NCBI GenBank assembly: GCA_034408895.1 | Contig: JAWXCI010000014.1 | Location: 1 to 63,457 of the forward strand | Direction of reading: 5' to 3' | DNA from: UBA4660 sp034408895 | GTDB lineage: Bacteria > Bacteroidota > Bacteroidia > Flavobacteriales_D > Sanyastnellaceae | Length of the DNA stretch: 63,457 nt | Shown here: positions 1 through 7,634 of the stretch, one piece after another | How the letters are laid out: the number at the start of each line of letters is the position of its first letter | How positions within the stretch are numbered: the first letter of the stretch is position 1 | The notes under the pieces: model-generated | Told to the model about the DNA's origin: nothing | The model's database searches: none | What the model saw: only the letters and a program-made list of their open reading frames with translations | Translations under genes and position numbers: made by a program

Positions 1-3000
1 GTCGTTGTATTCTATCGTTACGAGTCCGCAATTATCTTCTGCGTCAGCGTTTACGAAAGGAATCGGAAGCTCACATTCAACAGTGATGTCGTCTGGCACG
101 AATGTGAACACAGGTGCGGTAGTGTCGACAATTTCAATTTCCTGAACGCACATAGCTTCGTTACCGCAGTCGTCATAAGCACGGTAGATACGAACTATTG
201 TGTATTCGTTCGGACAATCTCCAGGTTCGATTTCATCAGTTACAATGATTTCAACATCCGTATCGCAACTGTCTAAAGCGATTGCTTCTCCGGCTGGCGG
301 ATATGGCAAGTCACACTCCTGACTGTAAGATGGAGGACAGTAAGTGAAGTAAGGATCGTTAGTATCTGTAACATGAATGATGGTTGTTGCTGTTGCTGGG
401 TTTTCACAGTAGTCAATAGCAGTCCATGTAATCACGATGTCGTAAGAGCCTATACAATCGCCTGGTACAACTACAGAAGTTGAATTGACTTCAATATCGT
501 ATTCAGGTAAGCATAAGTACTCACAAGCATCGTAAGCAGTAGCTTCAAGAGTTGGTACATCATAGCAATCAACATTCAATTCAGTAGGAGCCACAATTAC
601 AGGAGGCGTATTATCAAAAATGGTGATGTATTGAACCCATGTGGTTTCGTTGCCACAAAGGTCAACAGCATACCATGTACGCTGCAGACCACCTGGGCAT
701 CCACCGGAAATACATACATCATTATAGGTTGCCTCAATAAATTCATTGCAAGCATCTGTAACTTCAGGAAATGCAATGTTGTCCACTGCGCTGCATTCTA
801 CAGTGATTGTATTATCACCTGTAAATACGGGACCGTTGGTATCCACTACAGAAATGTACTGGTATGCGTAACTACAGTTACCACATTCGTCACATGCAAT
901 GAATTCGCGAATCCAATTGGTCACGCATGGATCTGATGACAAGCAATAAGCGCAACTTGAATCACTAGCAGCTTCGTTTGCGCAAATGCCATCCCAAGAT
1001 ACATTACAGCAGAAGGAGTCATAAGAACAAACCGAAGCCGCGCATGGGCCATCAAGCTCAGCGTAGCCTACTTCATCGCAACCGCCATCAGCAATAAGGT
1101 AGTCAGTGTATTCAACGGTTACTGTTCCGCAGTTGTCTTCTGCTGTTGCTTGCACAAAAGGTATTGGCAAATCACATTCAACTGTAATGTTATCAGGCAC
1201 GAAAGTGAACTCCGGAGCCTCATTATCATTCCAGCTAACGGTCATGCTGCACTCAGTGCGATTACCACTGCAATCCACAATCTCCCATGTGTAGGTGACA
1301 CTTCCAAGGCATTCATTTCCTTCCATTTCAGGGCTGAAAGCAGATTCTTCCGCAAACAGAGTATCAGTATCACAATTGTCGAATCCATAAAGGGTACTAG
1401 CCAACGGAATAGTCACCAATAATGCATCATCATAACAATCAACAGTAACATCATCAGGACAATTTTCGAACACAGGCTCCACGTCATCATCAATTGTAAT
1501 TACCTGATCGGTGAAAGCAACATTGCCGCATCCGTCAGTAGCCATCCAGATGTGGGTAATTTCTCCTTCCGCGTGAGGACAATCCAGAGGAAGACAAGGT
1601 GAACATGACTTATCAACATTCAAGTCACCGTTTCCTTCAACCGTTTCGCCATTCACCCAGCCATCATAAGCAAACCAACCGGACATACCGAAGTTGGAGT
1701 TCTTATTGTTGGCAGCAAAGCCGCACTGGAATCCATAGTAATAATCGTAAGGGAAATGCGAGAGGTAAAGTGCACTTCCTGCAAAATCACCAAGACCAGT
1801 TAAGGTTGAGAAACCGTTTACGAGTTCCAGATAAGTCCAATCTTCGTAAAGCATGGTTGGAGTCGCAAGGTTAAGGTCATCCTTGTAACTGCGGCCAAGA
1901 GCTGACCAATCAGCCCAATTCACCGCATTCTCGAACCACATATTTACATGCCATCCCTGACCGGCATCGTTAGTGTTCACTACATCACCCCAAAGGTGAG
2001 CAGTTCCATCAGCAAACAAAACCAAGTAAGCAGGGGAACTCCACACGTAATTGGCACCAGCAGCCAGACCATCTATAGCCAATTCAGGAAGCCAGATGGA
2101 CCAATCGGGACCGGGACCATAAGCAACTGAAAGAGTACATGTCTCAATACACTCGCCTGTTTCAGAAGTGAAGATGTCGTAAATAATTTCTTCAGAGCAA
2201 TTGTCTGTGGCAACACATTCAGCCGGATCAAGTGCAAGATCTTGACAAGTAACGGTGATGTCTACAGGATTTTCAGTAAACACCGGAGCCTCTGTGTCAT
2301 GAACGTGAATAACCTGCTCGCAGGTATCATCGCAATCAATACTTCCGCCCAAGCAATAGGTACAGTTTTCATCTATAGCAGCTTCATCAGCACAAATGCC
2401 ATCCCATGACACTTCGCAGCAGAAGGAGTCATATGAACAAACAGAAGTTGCGCAAGGACCGTCTAGGTCATTGTAAAATATGTCATCACAACCAGCACCC
2501 TGGCTAGAAATGATGAACTGGATACCGCACCAAGTACGGGTAAACCAGTAGTGGCATTCATCACCTTGTATCTCTGAATCGGAGTAAGAAACAATACTCG
2601 TACAACCACCTTCATAAAATGCAGAACCTGTATTATCAGGATCGGTTGATTCATCACACTCAACCATTGCATCAGCAGGACAAATGAAGAAGCACTGATT
2701 AGGATCGTATTCGCAAGAACCGTCATCACAACCAGCATCAGCATCGTAGTTCAATGCGTTTGGATCGGTACAGCCTGGGAATGTGCAGGAGCCATCATTG
2801 CATCCGGCATCAGCATCGAAGTTACAAGCGTCATCGTTGTTACAGCCTGGGAATGTGCACGAACCATCATTGCATCCAGCATCAGCATCGTAATTACATG
2901 CATTGGGATTGTTACAACCTGGGAAGGTGCAAGAGCCATCATCGCAACCTGCATTTGCATTGAAGTTGCATGCTCCATCATCGGTGCATCCGGGGAAGGT

Positions 3001-5262
3001 ACATGAACCATCGTCTATTGTTGCTCCAGCATCAAAGTTGCAAGCAGCATCATCGGTACAACCGAGGCATGAATAATCGCATGATCCATTATCTATAGTT
3101 GCATTCGGATCGAAGTTACAAGCATCAGCATCGGTACATCCGAAACAAGTGTAAACGCATGAACCGTCATCTTCTGTTGCTGTTGGATCGAAATTGCAGG
3201 CTGAATCATCGGTACAACCCTGGCAATCGAAATCGCATGAACCATCATCGATGGTAGCATTCGGATCAAAGTTGCAGGCTGCATCATTGGTACAACCGTA
3301 GCATGAAAAATCGCACGAACCATCTTCTATTGTAGCATCAGGATCGAAGTTACATGCTGCATCGTTAGTACAACCGTAGCATGAGTAGTCGCATTGGTTG
3401 TTATTGATAGTTGCTGTTGGATCGTAGTTACAAGCAGCAGGATCAGTACATCCTGAGCAAGAATCGTATTCGCATGAACCGTCATCACAACCGGCACCAG
3501 TAAAGTTGCAAGCATTTATATCGGTACAACCTGGGTAAGTACATTCTCCAAATGAACAATCGCCAACGGTGGTCGGGTCATAGTTGCATGCAGCTGGATC
3601 ACCGCACAAAGTTGGATAGTTGCATGAGCCATCATTGCAACCTGCTCCTATTTCAAAGTTGCAGGCTGAAGGATCATTACAACCTGGGTAAGTGCAAGAA
3701 CCATCGTCTGTAGTAGCGGATGGATCATAATTACATGCAGTATCATCGGTACAACCGAATTCATCGAATGTGCATGAACCATCGTCACAACCAGCATTAG
3801 GGTTATAGTTGTTTGCATTAGGATTGGTACAGCCAGGGAAGGTGCAAGAACCATCACTGCAACCCGCATTCGGATTGAAGTTGCAGGCTAAACTAATTAT
3901 ACATCCTGGATAGGTACAAGAGCCATCTGGACATCCTGCATCTGAATCATAGTTGCAGGCTTCAGCATCCGTACAACCAGGGTAGGTGCAAGAACCATCA
4001 TCGCAACCGGCATTATCGATAAAGTTACATGCTGTATCATCTGTACAGCCAGGGAAAGTACATGTTCCGTTATTGCAACCTGCATCTGCATCGAAGTTAC
4101 ATGCTGTATCATCAGTGCAACCTGGGAAAGTACAGGAACCATCATCTAAGTTAGCACCTGGATCGAAGTTACAGGCTCCATCATCAGTGCAACCAGGGAA
4201 AAGGCAAGAGCCGTCATCGCATCCTGCGAACTGATCAAAGTTAGCCGCGGTCGCATCTGTACAACCAGGGAAGGTGCAAGAACCATCACTGCAACCTGCA
4301 TCAGCATCGAAATTACATGCTGTTACATTATTGCAACCAGGGAAAGTGCAGGTGCCATCATCAAGTGTTGCAGTTGGATCGTAGTTACATGCAAGCACAT
4401 CAGTGCAACCTGCGCAGGATAGGAATTCGCAAGTGCCATCATCTGTAGCGGCTGTAGGATCATAGTTGCAGGCAGTGGGATCAGTACAGCCAGGTTCGCC
4501 TGTGGGACATAATGCCGTTGGCACTGGAAATACAAGACCAAGACAGGTTCCATCAATCTCCGGAAAATTCCCAACCATGCCAAGAGGGCCTTGAAGCAAA
4601 TGGACATATATCATTTGTTGTGCTCCGATGGATTCATCAAACACAGAAAGGTTCAACTGGTATTCCAGTGTTCCTGTCGGAATGGTTACCTGAGCAATAA
4701 GGACACGATTGTCTACACCCGTAGGGAAACCATTGCATGAATTATCATTAGGAAGAAACCAAGCACCATCCACCAACAGCAGATCAGGACCGAATGATCC
4801 GGCAGGAGCAAATGATCCCTGGATCATGTTCGGAGGCGAACTGATAGTGAAAGAGGCAGTTTGCACACCTATGCAATCAACACAAACATCGGTTGCCGAA
4901 CTTGAGGCACCAATCGTTACCCAGGAATCTCGTGCAAGATCAGGGAAAAATGCGTAGAAGCCGCAGTTCACGGCATCGGCAGTTGCACCGCCAAAGGAAC
5001 TGTTCCAGATAACATTAGAATCACTCGATGAACCAAGTTTCAAATGGTGAATGGGTGATGGCGTTGTGCTGCCAAAAACTGCACTCATTCGATCCGTTGG
5101 ATCCTGAAGCAAAGCATAAATACGGTAGGTTGAATAACCAGCAGGAATGGTACCGAGTGCGCCAGTGGCGACCTCTTCGTTGATAACATTCACAAGCTGC
5201 GCGTTTGTTGTGCCGGCCCAACAGGACAGCACGACCATAAGACATTGTAATAGTTTTCTCAT
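1..5262 (-). CDS. Giant secreted protein with Cys/Asp tandem repeats and HYR-like modules (5' part; C-terminus outside window)
   Basis: The reading frame is open from an ATG at 5262 to the window edge, giving 1754 residues without a stop. It begins with a signal peptide (MRKLLQCLMVVLSCWAG, then TTNAQ). Residues ~20-245 form a non-repetitive globular part. Residues ~250-850 are about 24 copies of a 24-residue unit of the type GCTDxxACNFDxxAxxDDGSC, each with three or four Cys and an acidic DDGSC end, which looks suited to disulfides and Ca2+ binding. From ~850 on there are about seven HYR-like modules (signatures such as DTTAPVFTFVPDDITVEC and DNCG) and two copies of a Cys-rich insert (DSFCCxVSWDGICAxEA). 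Proteins of this build in Bacteroidota are extracellular adhesins or matrix proteins, usually with a C-terminal type IX sorting domain; that end is not visible here, so the secretion route is inferred. Confidence 0.9.
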   Translation of the reverse strand, partial: MRKLLQCLMVVLSCWAGTTNAQLVNVINEEVATGALGTIPAGYSTYRIYALLQDPTDRMSAVFGSTTPSPIHHLKLGSSSDSNVIWNSSFGGATADAVNCGFYAFFPDLARDSWVTIGASSSATDVCVDCIGVQTASFTISSPPNMIQGSFAPAGSFGPDLLLVDGAWFLPNDNSCNGFPTGVDNRVLIAQVTIPTGTLEYQLNLSVFDESIGAQQMIYVHLLQGPLGMVGNFPEIDGTCLGLVFPVPTALCPTGEPGCTDPTACNYDPTAATDDGTCEFLSCAGCTDVLACNYDPTATLDDGTCTFPGCNNVTACNFDADAGCSDGSCTFPGCTDATAANFDQFAGCDDGSCLFPGCTDDGACNFDPGANLDDGSCTFPGCTDDTACNFDADAGCNNGTCTFPGCTDDTACNFIDNAGCDDGSCTYPGCTDAEACNYDSDAGCPDGSCTYPGCIISLACNFNPNAGCSDGSCTFPGCTNPNANNYNPNAGCDDGSCTFDEFGCTDDTACNYDPSATTDDGSCTYPGCNDPSACNFEIGAGCNDGSCNYPTLCGDPAACNYDPTTVGDCSFGECTYPGCTDINACNFTGAGCDDGSCEYDSCSGCTDPAACNYDPTATINNNQCDYSCYGCTNDAACNFDPDATIEDGSCDFSCYGCTNDAACNFDPNATIDDGSCDFDCQGCTDDSACNFDPTATEDDGSCVYTCFGCTDADACNFDPNATIDNGSCDYSCLGCTDDAACNFDAGATIDDGSCTFPGCTDDGACNFNANAGCDDGSCTFPGCNNPNACNYDADAGCNDGSCTFPGCNNDDACNFDADAGCNDGSCTFPGCTDPNALNYDADAGCDDGSCEYDPNQCFFICPADAMVECDESTDPDNTGSAFYEGGCTSIVSYSDSEIQGDECHYWFTRTWCGIQFIISSQGAGCDDIFYNDLDGPCATSVCSYDSFCCEVSWDGICADEAAIDENCTYCLGGSIDCDDTCEQVIHVHDTEAPVFTENPVDITVTCQDLALDPAECVATDNCSEEIIYDIFTSETGECIETCTLSVAYGPGPDWSIWLPELAIDGLAAGANYVWSSPAYLVLFADGTAHLWGDVVNTNDAGQGWHVNMWFENAVNWADWSALGRSYKDDLNLATPTMLYEDWTYLELVNGFSTLTGLGDFAGSALYLSHFPYDYYYGFQCGFAANNKNSNFGMSGWFAYDGWVNGETVEGNGDLNVDKSCSPCLPLDCPHAEGEITHIWMATDGCGNVAFTDQVITIDDDVEPVFENCPDDVTVDCYDDALLVTIPLASTLYGFDNCDTDTLFAEESAFSPEMEGNECLGSVTYTWEIVDCSGNRTECSMTVSWNDNEAPEFTFVPDNITVECDLPIPFVQATAEDNCGTVTVEYTDYLIADGGCDEVGYAELDGPCAASVCSYDSFCCNVSWDGICANEAASDSSCAYCLSSDPCVTNWIREFIACDECGNCSYAYQYISVVDTNGPVFTGDNTITVECSAVDNIAFPEVTDACNEFIEATYNDVCISGGCPGGLQRTWYAVDLCGNETTWVQYITIFDNTPPVIVAPTELNVDCYDVPTLEATAYDACEYLCLPEYDIEVNSTSVVVPGDCIGSYDIVITWTAIDYCENPATATTIIHVTDTNDPYFTYCPPSYSQECDLPYPPAGEAIALDSCDTDVEIIVTDEIEPGDCPNEYTIVRIYRAYDDCGNEAMCVQEIEIVDTTAPVFTFVPDDITVECELPIPFVNADAEDNCGLVTIEYND
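2700..4505 (-). repeat. Tandem coding repeat, ~72 bp period, about 24 copies
   Basis: Each unit encodes one 24-residue Cys/Asp module of the giant surface protein. Copies fall into two subtypes: one ending CTFPGC with an extra Cys after the central Ala (AGCDDGSC), and one with ATIDDGSCDFSC. Subtypes are partly grouped along the array, as expected from local duplication. The short open frames on the other strands here are shadows of this repeat. Confidence 0.9.
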
Positions 5263-5324
5263 ACTAAGAAAGTTTTGGTTAACTAATGAATAAAGTTTTT
5301 TATGCGGTTAAGCAAGATGAGCGG

Positions 5325-5357
5325 CAAAAGTATGAGGATGTCATCATTACTAACAAA
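5325..5357 (-). promoter_or_regulatory. Possible Bacteroidota-type promoter of the giant surface-protein gene
   Basis: On the minus strand TTTG (5354-5357) is followed after 21 nt by TACTTTTG (5325-5332), a match to TAnnTTTG. The spacer is 2-3 nt longer than the best-known sites. It would leave a leader of about 60 nt before the ATG at 5262. The remaining ~200 bases up to the tRNA promoter show nothing else recognisable. Confidence 0.4.
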
Positions 5358-5554
5358 TTTTTTTTCAAGTTATCGGAAAATAATTGCAACTCATCGGGAA
5401 ATACGCGGGTTTGGTCAGCGAAAAAAAATTCAATTCGCGGTTTATCAACTGCAAAAAAGTTCATGTTTGAGTGCAGAATGTGACAAAGAACAGGAAACGA
5501 AACGAGCAATTCGGGTCAAATCCGAGAGTTGGAGAATGAATCGACTTTTCCGAT

Positions 5555-5584
5555 TTTGCATCTGTTGAAATGTTTCTAGATTTG
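5555..5584 (+). promoter_or_regulatory. Promoter of tRNA-Phe (TTTG-N18-TAGATTTG)
   Basis: TTTG at 5555-5558 and TAGATTTG at 5577-5584 are separated by 18 nt, the sigma-ABfr-type arrangement of Bacteroidota. The tRNA starts 14 nt after the -7 box, so the precursor would have a very short 5' leader. Confidence 0.7.
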
Positions 5585-5598
5585 CGCCCGCTAAAAAA

Positions 5599-5671
5599 GG
5601 TGCCATAGCTCAGTTGGTAGAGCAAAGGACTGAAAATCCTTGTGTCCCCGGTTCGATTCCTGGTGGCACCA
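5599..5671 (+). tRNA. tRNA-Phe (GAA)
   Basis: This is a 73-nt cloverleaf. The acceptor strands GGTGCCA and TGGCACC pair fully, the D-arm contains AGCTCAGTTGGTAGAGC, the anticodon loop is CTGAAAA with anticodon GAA, and the T-loop is TTCGATT. The discriminator base is A. CCA is not encoded: the next bases are CAC, so the 3' end must be added enzymatically. It is flanked by its own promoter and terminator. Confidence 0.97.
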
Positions 5672-5678
5672 CACACGA

Positions 5679-5711
5679 AAGCCGTCCCGCCACAGGCGGG
5701 ATGGCTTTTTT
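5679..5711 (+). terminator. Rho-independent terminator after tRNA-Phe
   Basis: A 13-bp stem (AAGCCGTCCCGCC paired with GGCGGGATGGCTT, one G-T wobble) with an ACA loop is followed by a T run. It ends 11 nt before the aroB start, so aroB either has a promoter overlapping this element or depends on read-through. Confidence 0.85.
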
Positions 5712-5722
5712 CTTTCAAAGGC

Positions 5723-6760
5723 ATGAGACCACCTGTTTTCTTAAATGATATTGCTGCAATCGAACTTTCGATCCAGTCCCTTGCAAAAAACTTTTCACAA
5801 GTAATTGTTCTGGCTGATTCACAATCTGCCATTCATTGTGTCACTCAACTAAACCTTCAAAATCTTCATTCAAATTCCGCATGTGTTTCTTTCCTGGACG
5901 GTGAAGAACACAAGAACATTAGTACATGTGAAATCTTATGGCAACAGTTCGCGGAACTTCGCACTGACAGGAACGCACTGGTCATAAACGTTGGTGGTGG
6001 AGTGGTAACAGACCTTGGTGGATTTGTTGCCGCCACATATAATAGAGGTGTCAACTTCATTGATGTACCTACATCGTTGCTGGGAATGACCGATGCTGCC
6101 ATAGGCGGAAAAACAGGAGTGGACCTGGGAGCGTTAAAGAATCTTGTTGGTGTGTTCGCTGAACCTCTGGCAATTTTCATCTGTCCGCAGTTTTTACAGA
6201 CATTGCCTTTTGCAGAATTGAAATCAGGCTTTGCAGAAATGCTAAAGCACGGATTGATTGCCGATGAAAAGCACTGGCATGAACTGATTCATTTGAATGA
6301 CAATCTTGACGGAATAGAAAAATTCATCGAACGCAGTGCACGAATCAAGTACCAAATTGTTTCGCATGACCCCCAGGAAAAAGGTGAACGCAAGCTCCTG
6401 AATTTCGGCCACACCTTTGGTCATGCCATTGAATCCTTTTTCCTAAAGCACAATTCCTCAATCAAGCATGGTGAAGCAGTGGCGCTCGGCATGATGGTGG
6501 AAACTCATCTTTCCTGTTTGAAAAACTTACTGGATATTTTTCAAAAGGACTCCATCCTTCAGACCCTGGGAAAGTTCTTTGAAAGAGAAATGATGCACGA
6601 CATTTCATTCGATGATGTTGTGGTATTCATGCATTCTGATAAAAAGAACAAGAATGGAAAACTGATGTTGACGCTGCTGAAGAAAATCGGTGAAGGAGTA
6701 GTTGATGTGCATTGCACAACAGAGGAATGCAGGGAAGCGTTCGAGCTATCACGTCAATGA
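5723..6760 (+). CDS. aroB: 3-dehydroquinate synthase
   Basis: AroB converts DAHP to 3-dehydroquinate, the second step of the shikimate pathway, in the cytoplasm with NAD+ and a divalent metal. The 345-residue protein has the NAD-binding GGGVVTDLGGF (residues 91-101), the substrate-loop segment GMTDAAIGGKTGVD (121-134), and metal-ligand candidates E172 (FAEMLKHG), H230 in FGHTFGH, and H249 in HGEAVALG. An upstream in-frame ATG exists at 5642 but lies inside the tRNA gene, so the start MRPPVF at 5723 is preferred and gives the usual length. It ends one base short of the convergent RDD gene. The shikimate neighbours are not in the window. Confidence 0.95.
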   Translation: MRPPVFLNDIAAIELSIQSLAKNFSQVIVLADSQSAIHCVTQLNLQNLHSNSACVSFLDGEEHKNISTCEILWQQFAELRTDRNALVINVGGGVVTDLGGFVAATYNRGVNFIDVPTSLLGMTDAAIGGKTGVDLGALKNLVGVFAEPLAIFICPQFLQTLPFAELKSGFAEMLKHGLIADEKHWHELIHLNDNLDGIEKFIERSARIKYQIVSHDPQEKGERKLLNFGHTFGHAIESFFLKHNSSIKHGEAVALGMMVETHLSCLKNLLDIFQKDSILQTLGKFFEREMMHDISFDDVVVFMHSDKKNKNGKLMLTLLKKIGEGVVDVHCTTEECREAFELSRQ

Positions 6761-6761
6761 T

Positions 6762-7505
6762 TCATCGTGTTAACACGATATAATCCTTGATCAGCGTTTT
6801 GAGGAATTCAATTTTGTTTTGTGGCAGATTCTCAATGTTCAGTTTTTCTTTCATCACGGTGCACAATTCCAGCACAGCGCTTCGGTGTGATTCATTGCGG
6901 AATTGGTTGTATCGCTCGATGGTTTGCTTGATGATAAGAATGTCTTCTTCCCGGAAATGACGGATGCCCTGGTACACCGGTGTGTAATTGGAGCGGGTAT
7001 CAATTTTCATGATGTCGTTCAACCCGATAACGAGCCTCGACTGCACCCGGACAACAGTGCAGTTGGAAACAATATCGCCAAGCCTCTGGCCGTGGTCGGT
7101 GGAAACGATAAGAAGTGAACCGAGGATACCGAACGACATCCACACATCAATCAAACGGAATGTCCAGCGCATGAGATAGTCAAAAAACTGCGGCTGTTTT
7201 CCATCCAGCTTCACCACTTTGATACGGAGAATCATCTTGCCCGGTGTTTGTCCATGACACACCGATTCAAAAAACAAAGTGTAGAAGGAACGAATAGGCA
7301 AGATGATGAGGTACTGGAAATATTTCCATCCGCTATCCCAGTCATCGAAGAAAGAGACGAGGTTGAAGATGAACATCAGGACAAGGATGCCGACAGCTAT
7401 GAAAATGAAATCGAGGAGAAAAGCAAGGATGCGCTCGCGCAGGTAGGCAAGCTCGTAAGAGATGGTCACGTTTTGCGTGGTGCGTATGTCAATGGCCTTG
7501 AGCAT
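6762..7505 (-). CDS. RDD family membrane protein
   Basis: The protein has 247 residues. The N-terminal region carries the RDD hallmark arginines (LRERILAFLLDF, residues ~24-35), followed by a hydrophobic segment (~30-50), a second around 75-90, and a third near 130-150 after RIKVVKLDGK. The C-terminal ~100 residues are soluble. RDD proteins are integral membrane proteins, some linked to ion transport, but most have no assigned role. It stands divergent to the SpoIIM-DUF4129-DUF4350-MoxR-DUF58 run, and in many Bacteroidota an RDD gene accompanies that set, so a shared membrane function is inferred. Its 3' end lies one base from aroB, so neither gene has room for its own terminator. Confidence 0.85.
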   Translation of the reverse strand: MLKAIDIRTTQNVTISYELAYLRERILAFLLDFIFIAVGILVLMFIFNLVSFFDDWDSGWKYFQYLIILPIRSFYTLFFESVCHGQTPGKMILRIKVVKLDGKQPQFFDYLMRWTFRLIDVWMSFGILGSLLIVSTDHGQRLGDIVSNCTVVRVQSRLVIGLNDIMKIDTRSNYTPVYQGIRHFREEDILIIKQTIERYNQFRNESHRSAVLELCTVMKEKLNIENLPQNKIEFLKTLIKDYIVLTR

Positions 7506-7510
7506 CGCGC

Positions 7511-7541
7511 CAAACGTAAGTAAATTTCATTGCATGTTCAA
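7511..7541 (-). promoter_or_regulatory. Promoter of the RDD gene, possibly giving a leaderless mRNA
   Basis: On the minus strand TTG (7539-7541) is followed by 20 nt and TACGTTTG (7511-7518). The -7 box ends only five bases before the ATG at 7505, so transcription would start at or next to the start codon. Confidence 0.5.
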
Positions 7542-7634
7542 CCCTGTTTGCTGGATGAATGCGATGATGAGTTGCTTTCTCAAAAAATTCAGGGGTAATA
7601 GAAATCTATACTTTAGGCGCAACCAAAAAGGCTT

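Noticed and set aside
2700..4505. Regular repeats that could suggest a CRISPR array
   Set aside because: The repeats are coding, without spacers of constant length between identical units, and diverge at third codon positions.
2463..4607. Series of 60-94-codon open frames on both strands
   Set aside because: They are shadows of the tandem 72-bp coding repeat and mirror its periodicity; one frame carries the long signal-peptide protein.
5642..5722. Upstream in-frame start of aroB
   Set aside because: It lies within the tRNA-Phe gene and its terminator; the ATG at 5723 gives the family's normal N-terminus.
6764..6779. 16-bp perfect palindrome at the RDD/aroB junction
   Set aside because: About one such palindrome is expected by chance in a window of this size; no T run follows and most of it is coding.
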